A stretch of DNA of 64,000 nt from Thauera sp. 28 (GTDB lineage Bacteria > Pseudomonadota > Gammaproteobacteria > Burkholderiales > Rhodocyclaceae): the NCBI RefSeq assembly GCF_000310145.2, contig NZ_AMXA01000013.1:1-64000 (forward strand), given 5' to 3'. Within the stretch, counting starts at the first letter, position 1. Each line of letters begins with the position of its first letter. The position numbers and the translations under genes are program-made. The notes under the pieces were generated by a model, which was not told the DNA's origin, did no database searches, and saw only the letters and a program-made list of their open reading frames with translations. Positions 49,388-57,895 of the stretch are shown piece after piece.

Positions 49388-51004
49388 ATGGGTGAATCGA
49401 TGGAGCAGGGGGCTTCCGCGCTGGCGCGGCTGAGGGGGGATTTCTTCGGGGGACTGACGGCTGGCGTGGTCGCGCTGCCGCTCGCGCTGGCGTTCGGTGT
49501 CGCCTCCGGCGCGGGTGCCGCGGCCGGCCTTTACGGCGCGATCGTGCTCGGTCTCGTCGCGGCCCTGCTCGGTGGCACGCGGATGCAGATCTCCGGGCCG
49601 ACGGGGCCGATGACCGTGGTGTTCGCATCGGCACTCGTCGCTGTAGGTGGCGATCTTGGCATGGCGATGGCGGCCGTGCTGGTGGGTGGGATCGTGCAGA
49701 TCGGCCTCGGCCTGGTGCGTGCCGGGGCGCTCGTGCGCTTCATTCCCTACCCGGTCGTGTCCGGTTTCATGAGCGGCATCGGCGTCATCATCATCGCGCT
49801 CCAACTGGCGCCCTTGCTCGGCGCGCCGCCGTCGTCCTCGCCACTGGGGGCGATCCTCGGCCTGCCCGGCGTGCTCGGCGCTTTCAACGGGGAGGCGCTG
49901 CTGCTCGGCCTCATGACCCTCGTCATCGTGTTCCGGACACCGATGTCGATCAGCCGCATCGTGCCAGCGCCGCTGGTGGCGCTGCTGGCGATGACCGCGC
50001 TGTCCGCCCTCGCCGGCTTCGAGGTCGCGGTGATCGGCGAGATCCCGGTCGGTCTGCCCGAGCTTGCGCTGCCCAGCTTCAGCCTGGAGACGTGGACGAC
50101 CATCCTGGTGCTTGGCATCACGCTCGGCATGCTCGGTTCCATCGACAGCCTGCTGACCTCGCTGGTCGCCGATTCGGTGACACGCACCCGCCACCACTCC
50201 AACCGCGAGCTCATCGGCCAGGGCGTCGGCAACATGCTGTGCGCGTTTGCCGGCGGCCTGCCCGGCGCGGGCGCGACCATGCGTACCGTGGTGAACATCA
50301 AGTCGGGCGGGCGGGGACGGCTGTCGGGGGTCGTGCACGCGCTGTTCCTGCTCGCCCTGCTGCTCGGGGCCGGTCCGCTCGCGAGCGAGATCCCGCTCGC
50401 GGTACTGGCCGGGATCCTGATCAAGGTCGGGGTGGACATCCTCGACTACCGCTTGCTCAAGCTGCTGCGCAGTGCGCCGCGCGCCGACGTCGCGGTGATG
50501 GCGGCGGTATTCCTGCTGACTGTGCTGGTGGATCTGATCGTCGCCGTGGCCGCCGGTGTCATGCTGTCGATGGGGCTCATCATCCACCAGCTGGTCGCAC
50601 AGGCGAGCCTGCGCATCTGGCCGGTGCCGCGCGAGGCCGGCGAGGGCGAGGGAGGTCGTGACGCCGACATGGAAAGCGGCGTGCGCGTCATCGAGGTCGG
50701 CGGTCCTTTCTTCTTCGGCTCCACCAGCCAGTTGCTCGACCGTGTGGACCAGGTGATCGGCACCCGGGTCGCGGTGTTCGATTGCAGCCGGGTGCCCTTC
50801 ATGGACCTGTCGGCGCAGTTCGCACTCGAGGAGATGGTCGATCGCCTCAAGGCGCAGTCGATCGCCGTGCTCGTCGTCGTGCCGCCGGCGATTCATGCCC
50901 AGCTGTTGCGCCTGCACGCGCCAAACCTGCCCGCGGCCCTGTTGCGTCACGACCTTGCTGCGGCGCTAGGCGAGGCGCGTGCGCTGGTTGCCCCCGCTGC
51001 CTAG
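49388..51004 (+). CDS. SulP-family anion transporter with STAS domain
   Basis: A 538-residue inner-membrane transporter. About eleven to twelve helices span residues 20-400. The conserved GLTAGVVALPLALAFGVASG and GPTGPMTVV segments line the substrate path, and a cytoplasmic STAS domain occupies about 425-530. Substrates in this family include sulfate, bicarbonate and dicarboxylates. A bicarbonate role is tempting given the SbtA gene at the window's end, but the sequence does not settle it. Starts at 49388 or 49400 are both possible. Its TAG overlaps the convergent next gene by four bases. Confidence 0.9.
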   Translation: MGESMEQGASALARLRGDFFGGLTAGVVALPLALAFGVASGAGAAAGLYGAIVLGLVAALLGGTRMQISGPTGPMTVVFASALVAVGGDLGMAMAAVLVGGIVQIGLGLVRAGALVRFIPYPVVSGFMSGIGVIIIALQLAPLLGAPPSSSPLGAILGLPGVLGAFNGEALLLGLMTLVIVFRTPMSISRIVPAPLVALLAMTALSALAGFEVAVIGEIPVGLPELALPSFSLETWTTILVLGITLGMLGSIDSLLTSLVADSVTRTRHHSNRELIGQGVGNMLCAFAGGLPGAGATMRTVVNIKSGGRGRLSGVVHALFLLALLLGAGPLASEIPLAVLAGILIKVGVDILDYRLLKLLRSAPRADVAVMAAVFLLTVLVDLIVAVAAGVMLSMGLIIHQLVAQASLRIWPVPREAGEGEGGRDADMESGVRVIEVGGPFFFGSTSQLLDRVDQVIGTRVAVFDCSRVPFMDLSAQFALEEMVDRLKAQSIAVLVVVPPAIHAQLLRLHAPNLPAALLRHDLAAALGEARALVAPAA

Positions 51005-52224
51005 CCCGGGTAGAGCATGAAGGGCGCGCGCGTCTCGAGCCAGGCCGCCTCGTCGGCGCAGGCAAGGGCGTCGAGGTCCTGTGGGCGTGCGGCGGGGTCG
51101 TCCACCCACTCGCGCAATACCGGCGAACCGTTGATGAGGTCGATGGCGAGGCGGTCGAACTCGTATTCGTAGCCGAAGTCGCGCCACAGCGCATAGTCGG
51201 GCTGAAGCCGGCGAATGGCCTTGAAGGCCAGCGCCTGTAGCCGCCACGGGCGGAAGGCATGGTGCGCGTAGTGTTCAGGCGCCTCGACATGGATCTGCAC
51301 GCCGTTGCACAGGCGGCCCGCATGCTTGTGGAAGGTAGGCTCGAACCAGCAGTCTCGCAGCACACAGCCGCGCAGCCACTCGGGTGCGAGGGTACGCATC
51401 TCGGCGATCAGTGCGCGTGCGTCGAGATCGGGGGCGCCGAAGATCTCCAGCGGGCGTGTCGTGCCGCGACCTTCGGACAGGGTCGTGCCTTCGAGCATCA
51501 CGGTGCCGGCATAGCAGCGCGCCATCGACAGGTTGGGCGCGTTCGGGCTGGGGTTGATCCAGCTGCGTTCGCCCAGCGGCCAGCCGTAGCCGGGCGCTGC
51601 CTCGGGCTGCCAGCCCTGCATCGGAATCACGCGGCAGTCGACGTCGAGGCCCAGGGTGGCCACGAACCAGTTGGCGAGTTCGCCCATGGTCAGGCCGTGA
51701 CGCATCGGCAAGGCACCGGCGCCGACGAAGCTCTCCCATCCAGGCTGTAGCGTCGTGCCTTCGACCGGCCGTCCGGCCGGGTTGGGGCGGTCGAGTACCC
51801 ACACCGACTTGCCATGCTTCGCCGCTTCTTCCAGCACGTAGCGCAGGGTGGTGATGAAGGTATAGATGCGGCAGCCGAGGTCCTGCAGGTCGACCAGCAG
51901 CACGTCGAAGCTGTCCATCATCGCTGCGCTCGGCCGGCGCACTTCGCCGTACAGGCTGAACACCGGGATGCCATGCAGCGGGTCGCGATAGTCGGCCGAC
52001 TCCACCATGTTGTCCTGCTTGTCGCCGCGCAGGCCATGCTGCGGGCCGAAGGCGGCCGATAGCGTGATGTCGGGCAAGGCACCGAGGGCGTCGAGCGAGT
52101 GCTTGAGGTCGCGGGTCACCGATGCCGGGTGAGCGAGCAGGGCGATGCGACGGCCGGCGAGCGGGCGGCGTAGCGCCGGCTCGGCGAGCAAGCGGTCGAG
52201 GCCGAACTGGATGGATTGGGGCAT
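51001..52224 (-). CDS. DUF1343 / NamZ-like exo-muramidase family protein
   Basis: A 407-residue protein of the DUF1343 family. Characterised members (NamZ/YbbC) remove terminal N-acetylmuramic acid from peptidoglycan fragments. Family landmarks are RIALLAHPASV, FGPQHGLRGDKQDNM, SLYGEVRRPS, VLLVDLQDLGCRIYTFITTL and LDRPNPAGR. Unlike the Bacillus enzyme there is no signal peptide, so it would work in the cytoplasm on recycled muropeptides. The start at 52224 is the family start; the longer frame overlaps the next gene. It sits 5 bases after the DOMON-like gene, in one transcript. Confidence 0.88.
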   Translation of the reverse strand: MPQSIQFGLDRLLAEPALRRPLAGRRIALLAHPASVTRDLKHSLDALGALPDITLSAAFGPQHGLRGDKQDNMVESADYRDPLHGIPVFSLYGEVRRPSAAMMDSFDVLLVDLQDLGCRIYTFITTLRYVLEEAAKHGKSVWVLDRPNPAGRPVEGTTLQPGWESFVGAGALPMRHGLTMGELANWFVATLGLDVDCRVIPMQGWQPEAAPGYGWPLGERSWINPSPNAPNLSMARCYAGTVMLEGTTLSEGRGTTRPLEIFGAPDLDARALIAEMRTLAPEWLRGCVLRDCWFEPTFHKHAGRLCNGVQIHVEAPEHYAHHAFRPWRLQALAFKAIRRLQPDYALWRDFGYEYEFDRLAIDLINGSPVLREWVDDPAARPQDLDALACADEAAWLETRAPFMLYPG

Positions 52225-52229
52225 GCGGA

Positions 52230-52850
52230 TCAGGGCTGGGAGCGCGTTGCGGTGGCCAGCGTGAGGACGAACGTGTCGCGGGCGTGGAAGTCGGGCTGAG
52301 CGGGGGCATGGCGTACCGCCCAATACTCGAGTTGACCGTCCTTGCGTTCAATGACGGCAGCCAGGCTGACCTGGAGGTCGGTGCCCGGCGGCACCGCCGG
52401 CAGCAGTCCGGCCGGGACGCGTGCCTGCAGCACCAGGCTGCCCGCGTCGTGGGTGCACTGGATTTCGGGTGCCTGCTCGGCGGCAAAGCCGTCGACGCGC
52501 TGGCGCCAGCCCTGGAACGCGTACACCGCCCACTGGCCGCTGGGCGAGAAGTTGTACTCGCGGTAGGTCGGCTCTCCGGGCACCCCGAGGAAGACTTCGA
52601 AGCAGGTGTGCTGCCATAGGCCGTCGGCCGCGACAGAAGGCTGCGGCGCGGGAACGACGAGGCGGTCGATGCGGCTGTCGTCGAGACGGAACTCGAACAC
52701 TGCACCGCCTTCCGGTGCGGCGTACATGGTGGCGAGCAGGTGGCCGACCGGGCCGCTGCCGGCAACGGCTGCATCTGGGCTGCTGGGGTGGGGGCGCAGG
52801 CCTACCGTGATGGTCGGAACCTTGGGGCGCTCTGAGGGGCTGTGGGACAC
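52230..52850 (-). CDS. DOMON-like domain protein
   Basis: A 206-residue protein annotated in relatives only as DOMON-like. It has beta-strand-rich segments with conserved CFEVFLGVPGEPTYREYNFSPSGQWAVYAFQGWR and ends before ATRSQP. No signal peptide or membrane segment is visible. The fold suggests sugar or haem binding, but no function is known. It is co-transcribed with the NamZ-like gene, so a link to cell-wall sugar recycling is possible. Confidence 0.8.
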   Translation of the reverse strand: MSHSPSERPKVPTITVGLRPHPSSPDAAVAGSGPVGHLLATMYAAPEGGAVFEFRLDDSRIDRLVVPAPQPSVAADGLWQHTCFEVFLGVPGEPTYREYNFSPSGQWAVYAFQGWRQRVDGFAAEQAPEIQCTHDAGSLVLQARVPAGLLPAVPPGTDLQVSLAAVIERKDGQLEYWAVRHAPAQPDFHARDTFVLTLATATRSQP

Positions 52851-52968
52851 GGTCTTCGGGCAGTGGGCGGCAAAGGCGCAATGTTAGCCGCTGGGCCTGC
52901 GCACGGATACAGCCCGCTCCGGGTGTGTCATCGATCACGCTCGGAAACACTTTTCGATAGCCTGGATG

Positions 52969-52997
52969 TTGCAACGCACAAATCCCTTGTGTAATAT
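52969..52997 (+). promoter_or_regulatory. Sigma-70 promoter of a candidate small RNA
   Basis: TTGCAA (52969-52974) and TAATAT (52992-52997) with the optimal 17-bp spacing lie in a gap with no rightward gene immediately downstream. The predicted start is about 53003-53005. Confidence 0.75.
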
Positions 52998-53000
52998 CGC

Positions 53001-53069
53001 ACCTGTCTCCTCCACTCTCCTCGTGATGTGGATTCAGGCCCAGGCTCGAAAGCGCCTGGGCCTTTTTTT
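53001..53069 (+). ncRNA. Candidate CU-rich small RNA with anti-Shine-Dalgarno motifs
   Basis: A near-consensus promoter is followed by about 65 nt ending in a strong rho-independent terminator (9-bp stem GGCCCAGGC/GCCTGGGCC at 53037-53062, then seven T). Between them lie two CU-rich stretches, TCTCCTCC (53006-53013) and CTCTCCTC (53015-53022), complementary to ribosome-binding sites. No open frame fits. The layout is that of a short trans-acting RNA that blocks translation. It could instead be a leader attenuator for the MFS gene 70 bp downstream. Confidence 0.65.
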
Positions 53070-53139
53070 ACGCCCGGCCCGGCGGGCAAGGGGTTTCCCC
53101 GCTTGAGAAGACGCCTGTTCTCGCGGCAGACTCCGCTCC

Positions 53140-54306
53140 ATGCCCGCGTCGCCACTTGCCATCATCGTCCTTGCCCAGCTGTTCGGCACCTCGCTCTGGT
53201 TTTCCGCCAACAGCGCGGGCGGCGATCTCATGCTGGCCTGGGGCCTGAACAGCGCCGACATCGGCCGCCTGACCAACGCGGTCCAGTTCGGCTTCATCGT
53301 CGGCACGCTCGTGTTTGCGCTCACCGGCCTGGCCGACCGTTTTGCCGCCAGCCGCATCTTCGCGTGCAGCGCGCTCGTCGGCGCCGCGGCCAATGCGGGT
53401 TTTGCGTTGTTGGCGCAGGGTCTGGACGAGGGGCTCGCATGGCGTTTTGTCGTCGGCCTGGCGCTTGCCGGGGTCTATCCGCTGGGCATGAAGCTGGTGG
53501 TGAGCTGGGTGCCGGAACAGGCTGGCGCCGCGCTGGCCTGGCTGGTCGGCATGCTCACGCTGGGGACCGCGCTGCCGCATGGCGTGCGCGCGCTCGACGC
53601 CGGTTGGGGTTGGCAGCCCACCATCCTCGTGTCATCGCTGCTGGCGGTGGCGGCAGCGCTCATGATCTGGCGACTTGGCGACGGGCCTCATCTCGTGCGC
53701 CGGCGCGGCATGCCGCACCTGCGCCTGGGTGAGGTCGTCCTCGCCTTTCGTGCGCCGCGCCTGCGCGCATCTGCGCTGGGCTATTTCGGCCATCAATGGG
53801 AACTCTACGCGTTCTGGACGCTGGTGCCACTGCTGGTGACGGCGGCATGGGACGGCAAGGGCGGCGGGTCGGCGTTCGCGTTCGTGGCGATCGGCATCGG
53901 CGCTGCGGGGTGCGTGCTCGGCGGCATGCTCAGCCGCCGTGTCGGCAGCGCACGCGTGGCGGCGCTGGCATTGGCCGTATCGGCCCTGTGCTGCGCGCTC
54001 TATCCGCTGGCGAGCACCGCGCCGGCCGTGCTGGTGGGCGCGCTGATGCTGGTTTGGGGGGCGAGCGTGGTGGCCGATTCACCGCACTTCTCCGCACTTT
54101 CTGCGCAGGCTTGCCCGCAGCAGATCGTGGGCAGCGTGCTTGCGCTCCAGAATGCGGTAGGCTATGCATTTACGATGGCGTCCATCGAGCTTGCAACGCG
54201 CTTGTGGCCCTTGCTTGGCGATCGCGTCGCGTGGTTGCTCCTGCCCGGGCCGCTGCTCGGCCTGTTGGCGCTCCGGCCGTTGTGGCGACGCGGAGCATTG
54301 CGATGA
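53140..54306 (+). CDS. MFS transporter, substrate unknown
   Basis: A 388-residue major facilitator with twelve hydrophobic helices. The start [20 protein letters not shown] and [22 protein letters not shown] (motif A region) are recognisable, and a second motif-A-like segment [17 protein letters not shown] lies mid-protein. It resembles MFS proteins annotated only as such in related bacteria. It lies just after the candidate small RNA terminator and may be controlled by it. No strong ribosome site was seen before the ATG. Confidence 0.82.
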   Translation: MPASPLAIIVLAQLFGTSLWFSANSAGGDLMLAWGLNSADIGRLTNAVQFGFIVGTLVFALTGLADRFAASRIFACSALVGAAANAGFALLAQGLDEGLAWRFVVGLALAGVYPLGMKLVVSWVPEQAGAALAWLVGMLTLGTALPHGVRALDAGWGWQPTILVSSLLAVAAALMIWRLGDGPHLVRRRGMPHLRLGEVVLAFRAPRLRASALGYFGHQWELYAFWTLVPLLVTAAWDGKGGGSAFAFVAIGIGAAGCVLGGMLSRRVGSARVAALALAVSALCCALYPLASTAPAVLVGALMLVWGASVVADSPHFSALSAQACPQQIVGSVLALQNAVGYAFTMASIELATRLWPLLGDRVAWLLLPGPLLGLLALRPLWRRGALR

Positions 54307-54388
54307 ACGAACTCCCCATTTTGGGTATGTTTCGCGCTATGGTTCGAGCTCCGACAGGCCGAGCGGGCGCATACATGCTTGCTGAGAA

Positions 54389-57163
54389 ATGCATTCCCAT
54401 CACCTGAGCTCCTTGAGTTCCCGACTGTGGCTCGTCATCGCGCTGGCGGTGCTGCCGCTGTTCGTCATGTTCGTGTTCGACTACCTCGGTCAGCGTGATC
54501 TGACGGTCAGTCAGGCCGAGCGCGACATGGCGCGCATGCTCGAGGCTGCGAAGCAGGAAGAGGCAATGGCCCTGCGCGCGGTGCGCAGCACGCTCGGCAT
54601 CATGGCGAACTCCGACAACCTCGCCAGCCTCGATGCCGAGGAGTGCAGCGGGATTGCCTCGCGGCTGCTGTCGACACTGTCCGATTTCAACAATCTGGGG
54701 GCTGCACTGCCCGATGGCACGCTGTTCTGCAGTGGCTTGCCGCTGCAGGGCGGGGTCCGGCTCGACGATCGCCAGTGGTTCAAGGACGCGTCCGCCGGCA
54801 GCGACATCAGCGCTGGAGAGTATGCCGTCGGTCGTATCTCGGGGCGGCCGTCGATGGTATTCGGCTATCCGCTGCGTGACGGGACGGAGTTGCGCGCGGT
54901 GTTGTTCGCATCGCTCTCACTGGCCTGGTTCGACCGCCTGGTTGCGGCCTACCGACTTCCTGAGGGCTGGGAGGCCATCCTGCTCAGCGACGCGGGCGAA
55001 GTGATTGCGCGTTATCCGGATGGCCACCCCTGGAAGGGCGTGCGCCTGCCGGAGGAGAGGCATGCCGCTTTCCTCGGCATCAAGACCGCAGCAGGTGGGG
55101 TCGGCGAGGTGGAAGGGCTGGAAGGCGCATTGCGCCTGTATGGCGTGCGGGGCGTGAGTTTCGCCGGTGACATGGTCGATGTCGTGATCGGGGCACCTCT
55201 GGGGCGATCCCTGGCCGACGTTGACCGGGCCTTCTCGGCACGGGTCGCGCTGCTTGCCCTGGTCGCCCTGATCTCGGCGCTGGCGGCGCGCTACGCCATC
55301 CGCGCCCTGATCGAGCGCTGGGCCGGCAGTACCCGCGAAGTGCTCGCGCGCATCGCCGAAGGCGCGCCGGCAACCTCCATAGCGCAGCCATCGGACGTGT
55401 TCGAGCTGAGGGCGGTCGAGGAGGGCATCGAGCGCATGGCCGTCGAGCTCGCACGCCGCGAGGCCGAACTGCGCCGCCTGTCGATGGCGGTCGAGCAAAG
55501 CCCCGAGAGTGTGGTAATCACCGACCCCCACGGCCGGATCGAATACGTCAATGACGCCTTCTGTCGCGTGACCGGATATGCGCGTGAAGAACTCATCGGC
55601 CAGAACCCTCGCATTCTCAACAAGGGGAGGACGTCCGAGGATACCTACCGCGAGCTGTGGGCGACGATCCTGCGTGGCGAGGTGTGGCGCGGCGAATTCG
55701 ACAACGTACGCAAGGACGGCTCCAGCTACACCGAGTTTGCCACGATCGCACCGATCAAGAATGCCGACGGCGTCATCACCCATTTCGTTGCCGTGAAGGA
55801 GGACATCACCCTGCGCCGGCAGTCCGAGGCCCTGGTGCACCGGCTCGCCTATTACGACGCGCTCACCGAACTGCCCAACCGGGCGCTGATGCGTGACCGC
55901 CTGCAGCACGCCGTGTTGTCGAGTGCGCATACCGGCGACTATGCGATGCTGCTGTTGCTCGACATCGACCGCTTCAAGCAGCTCAACGACACGCAGGGCC
56001 ATGCTGCGGGAGACCGTCTGCTGCAGGCGGTGGCGCGGCGCTTGAGACAGGTCTTGCGTGAGGAAGACACCGTTGCCCGCCAGGGCGATGACGACTTTGC
56101 CGTCATCGTCGAGCATCTCGGCCGCGGCAAGGAGGAGGCGCTGATACGGGCGGAGGGCATTGCCAAGGAGATTCAGGCCGTCCTCGGGGCGCCCTATGAC
56201 GACCTCGACGACAGCGGTCGTCCGCATTACATGTCCTTCAGCATCGGCATCACGCTGTTCCAGGGGCGCCAGTGGGCGATCGAGAACCTGCTCAAGCAGG
56301 TCGAGGTGGCGCTTTACATGGCCAAGGAAGAGGGGCGCAACACGACGCGCTTCTTCAGCCCGCAGATGCAGGCACGGGTGCAGGCCCACGCCGAGATGGA
56401 AGCTGCGCTGCGCCAGGCCCTGGACGAGGGCGTCTTCCAGTTGTTCTACCAGCCTCAGTTCTGCCGCGACGGCAAACTCGTCGGCGCCGAGGTGCTGGCG
56501 CGTTGGCCGGTCGAGGGCGGGCGGATGGTGTCGCCGGCGGATTTCATCCCTGTTGCCGAGGACACTGGCCTGATCGTGCCGCTCGGCGGCTGGGTGCTCG
56601 ACACCGCCTGCCGGCAGCTGGCGGCGTGGCAGGCGCAGCCGGGTACGCGCACGCTGAGCCTCGCCGTCAATGTAAGCGCGCGCCAGTTCCACCAGCCGGA
56701 CTTCGTGCCCCAGGTCACGTCAGCGATGCAGCGCCATGGCATCATGCCTTCGGCACTCAAGCTCGAGCTGACCGAGAGCGTGATCCTTGGCGATATTGAT
56801 GAGACGGTCGCGCGCATGGCGCAGCTGCGGACGCTGGGCGTACGTTTCTCGCTCGACGACTTCGGTACGGGCTACTCTTCGCTGTCCTACCTGCGCCGCC
56901 TGCCGCTCGACCAGATCAAGATCGACCAGTCCTTCGTGCGCGACATGCTCGACAATGCCGGCAGCGAGACGATCGTACTTGCCATCCTGGGCATGAGCCG
57001 CTCGCTCGGCCTGGAAGTGATCGCCGAGGGCGTGGAGACAGAGGCGCAGCACGCCTTTCTGCTCGAACATGGCTGCCAGCGCTTTCAGGGCTACCTGCTC
57101 GGCAAGCCCTTGCCGCTTGCAGCCTGGCCCGCGCACTGGCTGGACAGCTGCGCCGGCGACTGA
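54389..57163 (+). CDS. Membrane sensor with Cache-like, PAS, degenerate GGDEF and EAL domains
   Basis: A 924-residue inner-membrane protein. Helices at about 10-32 and 284-308 bracket a periplasmic Cache-like sensor. A HAMP-like stretch and a PAS domain follow (about 365-480, VVITDPHGRIEYVNDAFCRVTGY). The GGDEF motif is degenerate, reading GDDDF at 566-570, so cyclase activity is doubtful. The EAL domain reads EVL at 701-703 but keeps NVSARQF, ELTES, DDFGTGYSSL and EGVE, consistent with a working phosphodiesterase. It probably lowers c-di-GMP in response to an external or redox signal. It follows the MFS gene by 82 bp. Confidence 0.9.
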   Translation: MHSHHLSSLSSRLWLVIALAVLPLFVMFVFDYLGQRDLTVSQAERDMARMLEAAKQEEAMALRAVRSTLGIMANSDNLASLDAEECSGIASRLLSTLSDFNNLGAALPDGTLFCSGLPLQGGVRLDDRQWFKDASAGSDISAGEYAVGRISGRPSMVFGYPLRDGTELRAVLFASLSLAWFDRLVAAYRLPEGWEAILLSDAGEVIARYPDGHPWKGVRLPEERHAAFLGIKTAAGGVGEVEGLEGALRLYGVRGVSFAGDMVDVVIGAPLGRSLADVDRAFSARVALLALVALISALAARYAIRALIERWAGSTREVLARIAEGAPATSIAQPSDVFELRAVEEGIERMAVELARREAELRRLSMAVEQSPESVVITDPHGRIEYVNDAFCRVTGYAREELIGQNPRILNKGRTSEDTYRELWATILRGEVWRGEFDNVRKDGSSYTEFATIAPIKNADGVITHFVAVKEDITLRRQSEALVHRLAYYDALTELPNRALMRDRLQHAVLSSAHTGDYAMLLLLDIDRFKQLNDTQGHAAGDRLLQAVARRLRQVLREEDTVARQGDDDFAVIVEHLGRGKEEALIRAEGIAKEIQAVLGAPYDDLDDSGRPHYMSFSIGITLFQGRQWAIENLLKQVEVALYMAKEEGRNTTRFFSPQMQARVQAHAEMEAALRQALDEGVFQLFYQPQFCRDGKLVGAEVLARWPVEGGRMVSPADFIPVAEDTGLIVPLGGWVLDTACRQLAAWQAQPGTRTLSLAVNVSARQFHQPDFVPQVTSAMQRHGIMPSALKLELTESVILGDIDETVARMAQLRTLGVRFSLDDFGTGYSSLSYLRRLPLDQIKIDQSFVRDMLDNAGSETIVLAILGMSRSLGLEVIAEGVETEAQHAFLLEHGCQRFQGYLLGKPLPLAAWPAHWLDSCAGD

Positions 57164-57206
57164 GTCGTACGCACGCCGCCTCGAACCCCTTGTCTCAAGG
57201 AGTGTC

Positions 57207-57614
57207 ATGAAACACCGCATCGTCATCGCCGGGACCTGCCTGCTCACGGGGCTTGCCGGTGTGCCCCCCTGCTGGGCGCAGCCGTCGCTGGTGGATGGCG
57301 AGGCCTTCGTCCTTCGTTGTGGGGGGATCGGTGCCGACGAGTCCACGCGCATGCGCGCCGAAGTATCGATGTACGCCCTCACCTTGCTGTACGCCACCGC
57401 GGGTGGCGTTTATCTTGCCGATGTCCATACACGGGTCGAGGAGCCTCTGGGCGGCCGTAGTGTCGAGGCCCCCTGCGGCCCTGTTGGCCAGGTGAACGTG
57501 CCCGAGGCCGGGACCTACCGTGTCATCGCCACCCATGAAGGGGTGCGCCAGGAGCATTGGGTGGAGCTGCGCCCGGGCGGCGGTGCAACCCTGTCCTTGC
57601 GCTGGGCGGATTGA
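57207..57614 (+). CDS. Small secreted protein of unknown function
   Basis: A 135-residue protein with a signal peptide (cleavage after CWAQP, about 24) and a compact mature part. It has two cysteines (LRCGG and EAPCGP) that could pair, and a C-terminal beta region (NVPEAGTYRVIATHEGVRQEHWVELRPGG) resembling small immunoglobulin-like or prealbumin-like domains. I do not recognise a named family. AAGGAG is 6 bases before the ATG. It follows the GGDEF-EAL gene by 43 bp on the same strand. Confidence 0.75.
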   Translation: MKHRIVIAGTCLLTGLAGVPPCWAQPSLVDGEAFVLRCGGIGADESTRMRAEVSMYALTLLYATAGGVYLADVHTRVEEPLGGRSVEAPCGPVGQVNVPEAGTYRVIATHEGVRQEHWVELRPGGGATLSLRWAD

Positions 57615-57679
57615 GACGCAGGGAAAGTGCAGCCGCTGTGAGTCTGCTTGGGGAGGGTTGTGGCTGCGGCCTTCAGACC

Positions 57680-57752
57680 CTCGCGGCTGGCGCCGCTCCT
57701 ACGCAGAACCCCGCGCTGCTGCCCTCGCTGTGGGAGCGGCGCCAGCCGCGAG
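57680..57752. repeat. REP-like repeat, inverted pair
   Basis: Unit 1 (57680-57702) has the core CTCGCGGCTGGCGCCGCTCC plus TAC. Unit 2 (57730-57752) is its inverted copy with one base changed. Together they form a BIME-like pair 27 bp apart. They fill part of the 281-bp gap before trpS, where no gene was found. Confidence 0.75.
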
Positions 57753-57895
57753 CCTCCCAAGGCGGCACTCCATGTGGCGCCCTCGATGTCGTGATACGCC
57801 ACGCGAATGCCGCGTGTTGAGACGCAAGCGCCTTATGCAACGCGTGCCAAGCCGTTAAACTCGCGGTCTTTGTCCAGTTTCAGCCGGAGCCAGCC

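Noticed and set aside
53037-53069. Hairpin with T tract as the terminator of the DOMON-like gene
   Set aside because: That gene runs leftward and starts at 52850, so the hairpin is upstream of it and on the wrong strand. It fits the rightward small-RNA unit instead.
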